A stretch of DNA of 21,755 bases, taken from the NCBI GenBank assembly GCA_023430685.1, contig JAEYZH010000160.1, forward strand, positions 1 to 21,755, given 5' to 3'. The notes beneath the pieces were generated by a model. That model was not told the origin of the DNA. It searched no databases and worked only from the letters and a program-made list of their open reading frames with translations. Shown piece after piece: positions 1 to 9,193 of the stretch (positions are counted from its first letter, which is position 1; each line of letters starts with the position of its first letter). This DNA is from Pseudomonadota bacterium. Its GTDB lineage: Bacteria > Pseudomonadota > Gammaproteobacteria > Xanthomonadales > Rhodanobacteraceae. Position numbers and translations under genes: made by a program.

Positions 1-413
1 ACGTAGCGCATGCGTTCGTCGCGCGCGCGCAACGCATCCTCGGAGCGCACGCGGCTCGTGATGTCGTGCGCGAGCACCACGCGCGCGGGCCGGCCACGGA
101 ACACGATGTCGTCCGAGGTGATCTCGACCTCCATGAGTTCGCCGCCCTTCTTCGCGTGGCGCCAGCGGCCCGCGCTGTTGTGGCCGGCCGCGCTGCTCGC
201 CCGCAGCGCATCGAGTCGCGGCACGTCTTCGGGCGGGCGGATGTCCGCGATCTTCATGCCGAGGAATTCGGCCTCGGTGTAGCCGTAATGGCGACACGCC
301 TCGGCGTTGACCGCGACGAAGCGCCCGGTCTCGAGGTCGTACACCCACATCGGCAGCGGGTTGTTGCGGAACAGCAGCCGATAGAAGTCTTCGTTGTAGT
401 CGCCCAAGGCCAT
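1..413 (-). CDS. PAS-domain signalling protein, N-terminal part (truncated by window edge)
   Basis: The reading frame begins at the ATG at 413 and stays open to base 1, giving 137 residues without a stop. The product starts MALGDYNEDFYRLLFRNNPL and holds one clear PAS fold at roughly residues 8-125: NPLPMWVYDLETGRFVAVN, then HYGYTEAEFLGM, then a late strand ending VVLAHDITSRV, the usual PAS exit into a linker helix. PAS domains sense small ligands or redox state, or mediate dimerisation, in front of an output module. That module (histidine kinase, GGDEF/EAL or another) lies outside the window, so the function cannot be set. No signal peptide or membrane helix precedes the PAS, so it is probably cytoplasmic. 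A GGAGACC-like ribosome site precedes the ATG. It is divergent from the AraC-type regulator at 589. Confidence 0.85.
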   Translation of the reverse strand, partial: MALGDYNEDFYRLLFRNNPLPMWVYDLETGRFVAVNAEACRHYGYTEAEFLGMKIADIRPPEDVPRLDALRASSAAGHNSAGRWRHAKKGGELMEVEITSDDIVFRGRPARVVLAHDITSRVRSEDALRARDERMRY

Positions 414-588
414 TCGGAGGTCTCCGATCCGTGCCGGCGTCCCAACGGCCCGCAATCCCTGCGTCTTGCGCGCCTGGGCTCAAGCATAGGCAGTTTCGCC
501 GCGCGTTGCGAGCAGCGGCGGTCGGTCCCCGGAGGGGACTCGCGCTGGCTGCTGGACACGCCCGCGGCCCGCTTGGCAGGATCGCGCC

Positions 589-1038
<450 letters not shown>

Positions 1039-1066
1039 GCCCGCCACCCCAACCCGGAGCACTGCG

Positions 1067-1477
1067 ATGAACCTTTCGATCCACTCGAGCTTCCTCCCGC
1101 ACGACGATGCCGATGCCGCGCTCGCGTTCTGGCGCGACACACTGGGCTTCGAGGTGCGCAAGGACGTCGGTTACCAGGGCATGCGCTGGATCACGGTCGG
1201 CCCCGCGGGCCAGCCGGATACGTCGATCGTGCTGCACCCGCCCGGCTCCAATCCCGGCATCACCGACGACGAACGCGGCATGATCGCGCAGATGATGGCG
1301 AAGGGCACCTGGGGCATGGTGATCCTCGCGACGCCCGACCTCGATGCGACGTTCGCGCGCCTGCAGGCCGGCGGTGCCGAGGTGATCCAGGAGCCGACGA
1401 TGCAGCCGTATGGCATCCGCGACTGCGCATTCCGCGATCCGGCCGGCAACCACGTGCGCATCAACGAAGCGCGCTGA
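1067..1477 (+). CDS. VOC-family (glyoxalase/bleomycin-resistance fold) protein
   Basis: This encodes 136 residues starting MNLSIHSSFLPHDDADAALA. The two beta-alpha-beta-beta-beta modules of the vicinal oxygen chelate fold are visible. Module one spans about residues 5-60 (FWRDTLGFEVRKDVGY, then MRWITVGPAG). Module two spans about 85-134 (WGMVILATPDLDATFARLQ, then YGIRDCAFRDPAGNHVRIN), with the family's DPxGN turn near the end. VOC proteins include lyases, dioxygenases and drug-binding resistance proteins; nothing here fixes the substrate. The start at 1067 is chosen because a GGAG lies at 1056-1059 and the product then begins at the first beta strand; the frame is open further upstream but only with regulator-overlapping sequence. 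The gene sits between the AraC-type regulator and a small membrane protein, spaced about 30 bases from each, which suggests one transcript. Confidence 0.88.
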   Translation: MNLSIHSSFLPHDDADAALAFWRDTLGFEVRKDVGYQGMRWITVGPAGQPDTSIVLHPPGSNPGITDDERGMIAQMMAKGTWGMVILATPDLDATFARLQAGGAEVIQEPTMQPYGIRDCAFRDPAGNHVRINEAR

Positions 1478-1511
1478 CCGAACTGTCACCCGGCATTCGA
1501 GGAGATTCCCG

Positions 1512-1724
1512 ATGAACGGCAATGCATGGATCCGGCCATTCCACCGCTGGACATCGATCGTGTTCGTGCTCTGCGTCGTCGCGACCTCGGTCGCGCTGGC
1601 GCGCGAGGAGCCGGTCGCATGGATGGCATACCTGCCGCTGTTGCCGCTGGCCCTGCTCGCGCTCTCGGGGCTGTACCTGTTCGCATTGCCCTACGTCACG
1701 CGGCGCACGCCGCACGCGCCGTAG
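1512..1724 (+). CDS. Small two-helix inner-membrane protein, unknown function
   Basis: This encodes 70 residues with AGGAG at 1500-1504, about eight bases before the ATG. Two hydrophobic helices are evident: about residues 14-29 (TSIVFVLCVVATSVAL) and about 37-60 (MAYLPLLPLALLALSGLYLF). They are joined by a short hydrophilic turn (AREEPVAW), with a basic tail (RRTPHAP) that suggests a cytoplasmic C-terminus. No catalytic motif is seen and I do not recognise a named domain. It starts 34 bases after the VOC gene on the same strand, so it probably shares that transcript. My impression is that similar small membrane proteins accompany this AraC/VOC pair in related genomes, but I cannot check it here. 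Confidence 0.75.
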   Translation: MNGNAWIRPFHRWTSIVFVLCVVATSVALAREEPVAWMAYLPLLPLALLALSGLYLFALPYVTRRTPHAP

Positions 1725-1791
1725 GCGGCACGCGCGCAGCCGCGACGCCCACGCGGTATCGTGCACCCCCCTGTGCGCAAAGGAGCCCGCG

Positions 1792-2844
1792 ATGACCACC
1801 AAAGCCTACGGCGCCCATTCCGCCGACCGGCCGCTCGAACCGATGGACATCCAGCGCCGCGCGCCCGGGCCGCGCGACGTGCAGATCGACATCGCATGGT
1901 GCGGCGTATGCCATTCGGACCTGCACACCGTGCGCGCGGAATGGGGCGGTACCTTGTATCCCTGCGTGCCTGGCCACGAAATCATCGGCCGCGTCAGCGC
2001 GGTCGGCAACGCCGTGGCGTCACACAAGGTCGGCGACGCCGTCGGCGTCGGCTGCCTCGTCGGCAGCTGCCAGCGCTGCGGCTCCTGCGCGGAAGGCCTC
2101 GAGCAGTATTGCGAGAACGGCTTCGTCGGCACCTACAACGGCTCGACGCCGGATGCGCCGGGCCACACGCTCGGCGGCTACTCGCAGCGCATCGTCGTCG
2201 ACGAGGGGTTCGTGCTGAAGATCCGCCACCGCGAGGACCAGCTCGCCGCGGTCGCGCCTCTGCTCTGCGCGGGCATCACGACCTACTCGCCGCTGCGCCA
2301 CTGGAACGTCGGCCCCGGCAAGAAGGTCGGCGTCGTCGGCATCGGCGGGCTCGGCCACATGGGCGTGAAGATCGCGCATGCGATGGGCGCGACGGTCGTC
2401 GCATTCACCTCGTCGGACAACAAGCGCCAGGCCGCGCTCGACCTCGGCGCGAACGAGGTCGTCGTCTCGCGCAACGCGGGCGAGATGAAGAAGCACGCCG
2501 GCAGCTTCGACCTGATCCTCGACACCGTCGCCGCGAGCCATTCGCTCGACACCTACACGACCCTGCTCAAGCGCGACGGCACGCTCGTGCTGGTCGGCGT
2601 GCCCGAGCACCCGCATCCCTCGCCGATGGTCGCGCCGCTGATCTTCAAGCGCCGCGCGATCGCGGGCTCGCTGATCGGCGGCATCGCCGAGACGCAGGAG
2701 ATGCTCGACTTCTGCGCGGAGCGCGGCATCGTCGCCGACATCGAGATCATCCGCGCCGACGGCATCGACGCAGCCTACGAGCGCATGCTCAGGAGCGACG
2801 TGAAGTACCGCTTCGTGATCGACTGCGCGACGATGTCGGCCTGA
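1792..2844 (+). CDS. Zinc-dependent NAD(P)-linked alcohol dehydrogenase, YahK/cinnamyl-alcohol type
   Basis: This encodes 350 residues, a typical length for a medium-chain dehydrogenase. The catalytic zinc ligands are visible as Cys40 (in CGVCHSD), His62-Glu63 (PGHE) and Cys159. The structural zinc lobe is Cys93, Cys96, Cys99 and Cys107. The Rossmann dinucleotide motif GxGxxG is at residues 183-188 (GIGGLG). The arrangement matches the YahK/Ahr and CAD-like subgroup, cytosolic enzymes that usually reduce aldehydes to alcohols, mostly with NADPH. The cofactor preference is inferred from the family: the strand-end sequence AFTSSDNKR is compatible with NADPH. AAGGAG precedes the ATG. The gene lies 67 bases after the small membrane protein and may be cotranscribed with the VOC cluster, which would suggest a role in aldehyde detoxification. 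It converges on the PhnB-like gene. Confidence 0.93.
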   Translation: MTTKAYGAHSADRPLEPMDIQRRAPGPRDVQIDIAWCGVCHSDLHTVRAEWGGTLYPCVPGHEIIGRVSAVGNAVASHKVGDAVGVGCLVGSCQRCGSCAEGLEQYCENGFVGTYNGSTPDAPGHTLGGYSQRIVVDEGFVLKIRHREDQLAAVAPLLCAGITTYSPLRHWNVGPGKKVGVVGIGGLGHMGVKIAHAMGATVVAFTSSDNKRQAALDLGANEVVVSRNAGEMKKHAGSFDLILDTVAASHSLDTYTTLLKRDGTLVLVGVPEHPHPSPMVAPLIFKRRAIAGSLIGGIAETQEMLDFCAERGIVADIEIIRADGIDAAYERMLRSDVKYRFVIDCATMSA

Positions 2845-2937
2845 GTCCTGCGGCGCGGATCAGGGCTTCCCTCTTCCGTGCGGCGCACCGTCTCCCGCAC
2901 GCAGGAGAAGCGACGGACCGTGCCCGTCGTGCGACCG

Positions 2938-2959
2938 CTTCCCGCGCTTGCGCGGGAAG
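2938..2959. terminator. Perfect hairpin between convergent genes, probable bidirectional terminator
   Basis: Ten bases (CTTCCCGCGC, 2938-2947) are followed after TT by their exact complement (GCGCGGGAAG, 2950-2959). It sits between the alcohol dehydrogenase stop at 2844 and the convergent VOC stop at 2982. There is no clean U tract on either strand, so termination efficiency is uncertain. Confidence 0.6.
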
Positions 2960-2981
2960 AAGCGCGGCTCGACTGCGCCGG

Positions 2982-3461
2982 TCAGCCCTTGAGCGCGGCT
3001 TCGATCGCCGCGACGTCGATCTTCGTCATCGTCAGCATCGCCTCGAACGCGCGCCGCGCGACTTCGGGGTCGGAACCGGTGACGGCCTCCGTCAGCACGC
3101 GCGGCGTGATCTGCCACGACACGCCCCACTTGTCCTTGCACCAGCCGCACGCGCTTTCGCGCCCGCCGTTGCCGACGATCGCGTTCCAGTAGCGGTCGGT
3201 CTCGGCCTGGTCCTCGGTCGCGACCTGGAACGAGAACGCCTCGCTCTGCTGGAACGTGCTGCCGCCGTTGAGGCCGATGCACGGAAGGCCCAGTACGGTG
3301 AAGTCGACCGTGAGCACGTCGCCCTTCTTGCCCGAAGGGAAGTCGGCCGGCGCGCGCATGATCGCGCCGACTTCGCTGTCGGGGAACGTCGCCGCGTAGA
3401 ACCGCGCGGCTTCGAGCGCCTCGTGGTCGAACCAGAGGCAGATCCTGTTCTTCGGCACCAT
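2982..3461 (-). CDS. PhnB-like VOC-family protein
   Basis: This encodes 159 residues starting MVPKNRICLWFDHEALEAAR. It matches the PhnB / '3-demethylubiquinone-9 3-methyltransferase' VOC subgroup: FYAATFPDSEVGAI, then DVLTVDFTVLGLPCIGLNGG, then the hallmark GGRESACGWCKDKWGVSWQI segment. It ends with the helical tail RRAFEAMLTMTKIDVAAIE. The subgroup's functional names are historical and misleading; its members are small dimeric VOC proteins mostly of unknown substrate. A GGAGG lies just upstream of the ATG at 3461, which decides the start even though the frame is open further back. The gene is monocistronic and converges on the alcohol dehydrogenase. Its promoter must lie in 3462-3657, where three ATGCAT palindromes are clustered. 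Confidence 0.9.
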   Translation of the reverse strand: MVPKNRICLWFDHEALEAARFYAATFPDSEVGAIMRAPADFPSGKKGDVLTVDFTVLGLPCIGLNGGSTFQQSEAFSFQVATEDQAETDRYWNAIVGNGGRESACGWCKDKWGVSWQITPRVLTEAVTGSDPEVARRAFEAMLTMTKIDVAAIEAALKG

Positions 3462-3657
3462 GGAACCTCCATCACGTGGGTGCGGCGCGATCCGCGCGCG
3501 AAGGATGCGCGGAGCGCGTAGCCGGATCCGCAGCGTACTGCACACGCGTTGCATCCGATGCATGCGGCCGGCGTCCCGGTATGCATCGATTGCGTTGCGA
3601 TTCATCCGCTGCAGGCGCGTCGATGCATGCGATGGCCGCGAGCGCCTTCCGTGATGG

Positions 3658-6057
<2,400 letters not shown>

Positions 6058-6250
6058 GCGTGTACGCCTCGCGAGCGGCCGCATCCCGCAGCCATGCGGC
6101 CCCCTGTGCAGGCACGCGCCGCCTAGGATACCGCACGCGCACTCGGGCTGCCCGGGCGCCCGGGCGCCCGCAACCCGCGGCGGTGGCCGCATCGCGCCGG
6201 GCGTCGCGCGCCCGGTTACACTTGCATCAGGAAGGGCAGATCGATCCCGC
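6058..6250. promoter_or_regulatory. Divergent intergenic region between kinase and FHA-GGDEF gene
   Basis: These 193 bases must hold the promoters of both divergent genes. A tandem, self-complementary 8-mer CCCGGGCG repeated 2.5 times lies at 6151-6170. On the minus strand TATCCT (6130-6125) could be a -10 box for the kinase. On the plus strand TACACT (6217-6222) could be one for the cyclase. No good -35 partner was seen for either, so these boxes are tentative. Confidence 0.3.
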
Positions 6251-7162
6251 ATGAGCGAACACGATCGCGAGGGCAGCACGACACAGCGGCGCACGGTGCG
6301 ACCCCAGCACGTGTTCGACGCGCGCAGCGGATCCGCGCCCGCCTGCCTCGTGGTCCTGCAGGGCCAGCGCCTCGGGCAGCGCCTCGACATCGGCGAAGAC
6401 GCGCTCGTGATCGGGCGCGCGCCCGAATGCGATTTCCAGATCATGGAGCGCAGCGTGTCGCGCCAGCACGCGAGGATCTGGAAGGAGCCTTCCGGATATC
6501 GCGTGAAAGACCTCGACTCGACCAACAAGACCCTGCTCAACGACCAGCCGATCATCGAGGCCGAGCTCAAGGACGGCGACCACGTCACGATCGGAAGCTG
6601 CGTGTTGAAGTTCATGGAGCGCTCCTCGGTCGAGGCGCGCTACCACGAGGAAATCTACCAACTCGCGACGGTCGATCCGCTGACCGGCCTGTACAACCGC
6701 CGCCAGTTCCTCGAGCTGCTCGAACGCGAGCTCGCTCGCTGCGCCAGCCACAAGCGCCCGCTCGCGCTGCTGATCATCGACCTCGACCACTTCAAGGCGG
6801 TCAACGACCAGCACGGCCATCCGGCCGGCGACGTGGTGCTCAAGCAGATCGCGGTCGCGCTCGCGGCCGGCGTCAACGAGGAGTTCATCGTCGCGCGCAT
6901 CGGCGGCGAGGAATTCGCGACGGTCCTGCCCGAGCAGGACCTCGCCGAGGCGACCGCATTCGCGCAGCGTCTGTGCGAATCGATCGCGTCGATCGACCTC
7001 GAGGAAGGCTCGGGCGTGCCGAACGTGACGGTCAGCATCGGCGTGGCCGAATGGAGCGCGCCGATGGCCAGCGTCAGCGACCTGCTGCGCGCGGCCGATG
7101 CGCAGCTCTACCTCGCCAAGCAAGGCGGCCGCAACCGCGTCTGCTCCGCGCTCGCCCCGTAG
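6251..7162 (+). CDS. FHA-GGDEF diguanylate cyclase
   Basis: This encodes 303 residues. An FHA domain spans about residues 33-122 and shows the phosphothreonine-binding features: VIGRAPECDFQI (53-64), SVSRQHARIW (68-77) and DLDSTNKTLLND (87-98). A GGDEF domain spans about 138-300, with DPLTGLYNRRQF (142-153), the metal/GTP segment LLIIDLDHFKAVND (173-186), the active-site variant GGEEF (218-222) and VSIGVAEW (261-268). GGEEF variants are normally active and make cyclic di-GMP from two GTP. The inhibitory I-site (RxxD five residues before GGEEF) is absent; residues 209-212 read NEEF. No membrane segment is seen, so it should be cytosolic. FHA domains dock on phosphothreonine, and the divergent neighbour is a Ser/Thr kinase, so kinase control of c-di-GMP synthesis is likely but inferred. 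AGGAAGGG (6229-6236) is a rather distant ribosome site. The stop TAG (7160-7162) lies inside a downstream repeat unit. Confidence 0.94.
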   Translation: MSEHDREGSTTQRRTVRPQHVFDARSGSAPACLVVLQGQRLGQRLDIGEDALVIGRAPECDFQIMERSVSRQHARIWKEPSGYRVKDLDSTNKTLLNDQPIIEAELKDGDHVTIGSCVLKFMERSSVEARYHEEIYQLATVDPLTGLYNRRQFLELLERELARCASHKRPLALLIIDLDHFKAVNDQHGHPAGDVVLKQIAVALAAGVNEEFIVARIGGEEFATVLPEQDLAEATAFAQRLCESIASIDLEEGSGVPNVTVSIGVAEWSAPMASVSDLLRAADAQLYLAKQGGRNRVCSALAP

Positions 7163-7459
7163 GAGCCCACCCTGTGGGCGATCCGCGCAGGAAACCGGTT
7201 GTGCGCGGGCATCCGCATCGGCGCGAATCGCGCACAGGGTGCGCTCCTACGAGAACCCCGTCCGCAGGAACCCACCGTGTGGGCGATCCGCGCAGGAAAC
7301 CGGTTGTGCGCGGGCATCCGCATTGGCGCGAATCGCGCACAGGGTGCGCGCCTACGCCGGTGTCGCCGCAGGAGCCCACCCTGTGGGCGATCCGCGCAGG
7401 AAACCGGTTGTGCGCGGGCATCCGCATGGGCGCGAATCGCCCGCGACGGGGGGCTCTGC
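7159..7459. repeat. Three tandem REP-like palindromic units, period about 105 bases
   Basis: This fills the 305-base gene-free stretch between the diguanylate cyclase and the glutathione S-transferase. Units lie at 7159-7250, 7264-7355 and 7368-7459, each 92 bases and separated by 12-13 base spacers that differ in sequence. Each unit begins G(T/C)AGGA(G/A)CCCACC and the first two end in the reverse-complementary GGGTGCG(C/T/G)(T/C)CCTAC-like arm, so each can fold into a long hairpin. The internal segment (GATCCGCGCAGGAAACCGG and onward) is almost identical in all three. The third unit has lost its right arm. The first supplies the stop codon of the cyclase. It is probably also the transcript end for the convergent genes. 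Confidence 0.85.
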
Positions 7460-7467
7460 TCGCCGGC

Positions 7468-8100
7468 TCATGCCCATTCGGTCAGGCCTTCGATCTCGTA
7501 CAGGCGCTGCCAGCTCGGTCGCGACTTGACGCGCGCGGCGAGGTCGGCGAGCGCCGGCCATGTGGTCGCGGGCCTGGGCATGTTGCGTGACCAGCGCATC
7601 AGCATCGTTGCGTAGATGTCGGCCATCGAGAACGCATCGGCTGCAACGTGTGGCCCGGCCTTGGCGAGGTGCGCGTCGAGCCGGCCCCAGGCTGCCTCGA
7701 TCCGGCGACGCGCGAATTCCTTCGATTCCTGCTCGTGTTCGCGCGGCGCGAAATCCTGCGGATAGAACCATTGGCGGAACGCCGGTTGCAGCGTGTTCGC
7801 GAGGTGCACCATCCATTGCAGCCAGCATGCGCGCGCCGGCGAACCCGGCGCGGGCGCGAGGCCCGCGTCGGCATGCCGCTCGGCCAGCAACAGCAGCAGC
7901 GCGCCGCATTCGTACACCGGCGCACCGTCGACGACGAGCGTCGGCACGGTGCCGTTCGGATTCAGCTCGAGGTAGCCGGGGCTGCGCTGCTGCTGCGAAT
8001 CGAGGTCCACCGCGCGCAGTTCGTGCGGGACGCCGAGTTCGATCAGGGCGTGGTGCACGGCCATGCTGGCGGTGCCGGGCGAATAATAGAGCAGGTACAT
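7468..8100 (-). CDS. Glutathione S-transferase family protein
   Basis: This encodes 210 residues, the usual length for a bacterial cytosolic GST. The N-terminal thioredoxin-like domain (about residues 1-78) starts MYLLYYSPGTASMAVHHAL, carries the cis-proline motif NGTVPTL (Pro53) and has Glu64-Cys65 where the family usually has Glu-Ser to hold the gamma-glutamyl group. The all-helical C-terminal domain (about 88-205) includes the N-capping-box-like segment FSMADIYATMLMRW. Such enzymes conjugate glutathione to electrophiles or reduce peroxides and disulfides; the substrate is unknown. GGAGG lies about ten bases before the ATG at 8100, which sets the start although the frame is open far upstream. 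It is divergent from the mechanosensitive channel gene, with 96 bases between. Confidence 0.93.
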   Translation of the reverse strand: MYLLYYSPGTASMAVHHALIELGVPHELRAVDLDSQQQRSPGYLELNPNGTVPTLVVDGAPVYECGALLLLLAERHADAGLAPAPGSPARACWLQWMVHLANTLQPAFRQWFYPQDFAPREHEQESKEFARRRIEAAWGRLDAHLAKAGPHVAADAFSMADIYATMLMRWSRNMPRPATTWPALADLAARVKSRPSWQRLYEIEGLTEWA

Positions 8101-8196
8101 GCGAGGGCCTCCGGCCGATGGTGTGCGCCGCGACGCGTGCAGGCGCCCGCGCGGGCTTGCTAGCCTACGAACTTCGATGGCGAACGGAATGCAACG

Positions 8197-9042
8197 ATGG
8201 GCAAGCTCGACGAATTGTACGCATCGCTGGCCGCGAGCGGTTTTGGCTCCGTCGTGATCGCATGGAGTGGACGCCTCGCGATCGCGCTGATCATCCTGCT
8301 GGTCGGCTGGTGGCTCGCGCGCCGCATCTCGGGTGGCGTGCAGCGCGTGCTCACGCGCGGCGGGGCCGATCCGCTGCTCGGGAGCTTCCTGCGCAACGTC
8401 GTGTTCGTCGTGCTGTTCGTGCTCGTGATCGTCGGCGCGCTGGATCGCGCGGGCGTGCCGACCGCCTCGCTGCTCGCCGCGCTCGGCGCGGCCGGGCTCG
8501 CGATCGGCCTCGCACTGCAGGGGTCGCTCTCGAATCTGGCGGCCGGCGTGCTGCTGATGGTGTTCCGGCCGTTCCGCGTCGGCCAGTACGTCGAGGTCGC
8601 CGGCGTCGCGGGCACCGTGCAGGAGGTGAGCCTCATGCACACGCGACTGCTGTCGCCGGACAATCGAGTGATCGTGCTGCCGAACAGCAAGGTCGCCGGC
8701 GACGCGATCGTCAACCACAGTGCGTGCGGCACGCGGCGCATCGATCTCGTGGTCGGGATCGGCTACGGCGACGATCTCGCGCGCGCGATCGAGCTGGTGC
8801 GCGCATTGCTCGCAGAAGACCGGCGCGTGCTGTCCGAGCCCGCCGCGGACGTCGCGGTGTCGCAACTCGGCGAGACCTCGGTGCAGCTCGCGGTGCGGCC
8901 GTGGGTGAATACCACGGACGCCTGGGGCGTGCAGACCTCGGTGCTGCGCGCGATCAAGGAGCGTTTCGACGCCGAAGGCATCCGCATCTCGCCTGCGCCG
9001 CGCGAGGTCATGGTGCTGCGGGAAGGCGCGCCGCCGGCATGA
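8197..9042 (+). CDS. MscS-family small-conductance mechanosensitive channel
   Basis: This encodes 281 residues, close to the E. coli MscS length. Three transmembrane helices are evident at about residues 18-41, 66-82 and 88-124. The third is the Gly/Ala-rich pore helix (AALGAAGLAIGLALQGSLSN) followed by the conserved VFRPFRVGQYVEV transition into the beta domain. The cytoplasmic cage follows, with VPNS-like VLPNSKVAGDAIVN and the C-terminal alpha/beta domain that ends FDAEGIRISPAPREVMVL. MscS opens under membrane tension to release solutes during hypo-osmotic shock. The start is set by the homologous N-terminus; only a weak ACGGAAT precedes it. The gene is single, divergent from the GST gene and convergent with the beta-helix gene. 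Confidence 0.94.
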   Translation: MGKLDELYASLAASGFGSVVIAWSGRLAIALIILLVGWWLARRISGGVQRVLTRGGADPLLGSFLRNVVFVVLFVLVIVGALDRAGVPTASLLAALGAAGLAIGLALQGSLSNLAAGVLLMVFRPFRVGQYVEVAGVAGTVQEVSLMHTRLLSPDNRVIVLPNSKVAGDAIVNHSACGTRRIDLVVGIGYGDDLARAIELVRALLAEDRRVLSEPAADVAVSQLGETSVQLAVRPWVNTTDAWGVQTSVLRAIKERFDAEGIRISPAPREVMVLREGAPPA

Positions 9043-9159
9043 ACGACAAGGGTGCAGCGACCGCGTCGTCCGTGCGATCCATCGCGGGACGACGCAGCCG
9101 CCGCGTTCGTCGCCGGCACAGCGTCGGGCGCGGCGCCTGCTCCGGTCGACGGGACGGAT

Positions 9160-9183
9160 CGGGCGCGCCTGGCGACGCGCCCG
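9160..9183. terminator. GC-rich hairpin between convergent mscS-like and beta-helix genes
   Basis: CGGGCGCG (9160-9167) pairs with CGCGCCCG (9176-9183) around an eight-base loop, within the 151-base region between convergent stops at 9042 and 9194. There is no U tract. It could terminate either gene. Confidence 0.4.
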
Positions 9184-9193
9184 TGCAGTGAGC

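Noticed and set aside
525..539. GTCCCC-GGA-GGGGAC inverted repeat in the gap between the PAS gene and the AraC-type gene
   Set aside because: Six-base arms with a three-base loop are common by chance at this GC content; nothing else marks it as an operator or terminator.
7159..7459. CRISPR-like look of regular repeats with unique spacers
   Set aside because: Only three units of 92 bases, spacers of 12-13 bases, and palindromic unit ends; there are no cas genes. It is a REP-like array.
9039..9191. 50-codon frame starting in an ATGA overlap with the mechanosensitive channel stop
   Set aside because: The overlap is suggestive, but the product is Arg/Ser/Gly-rich without a fold, has no ribosome site of its own and covers a probable terminator hairpin.
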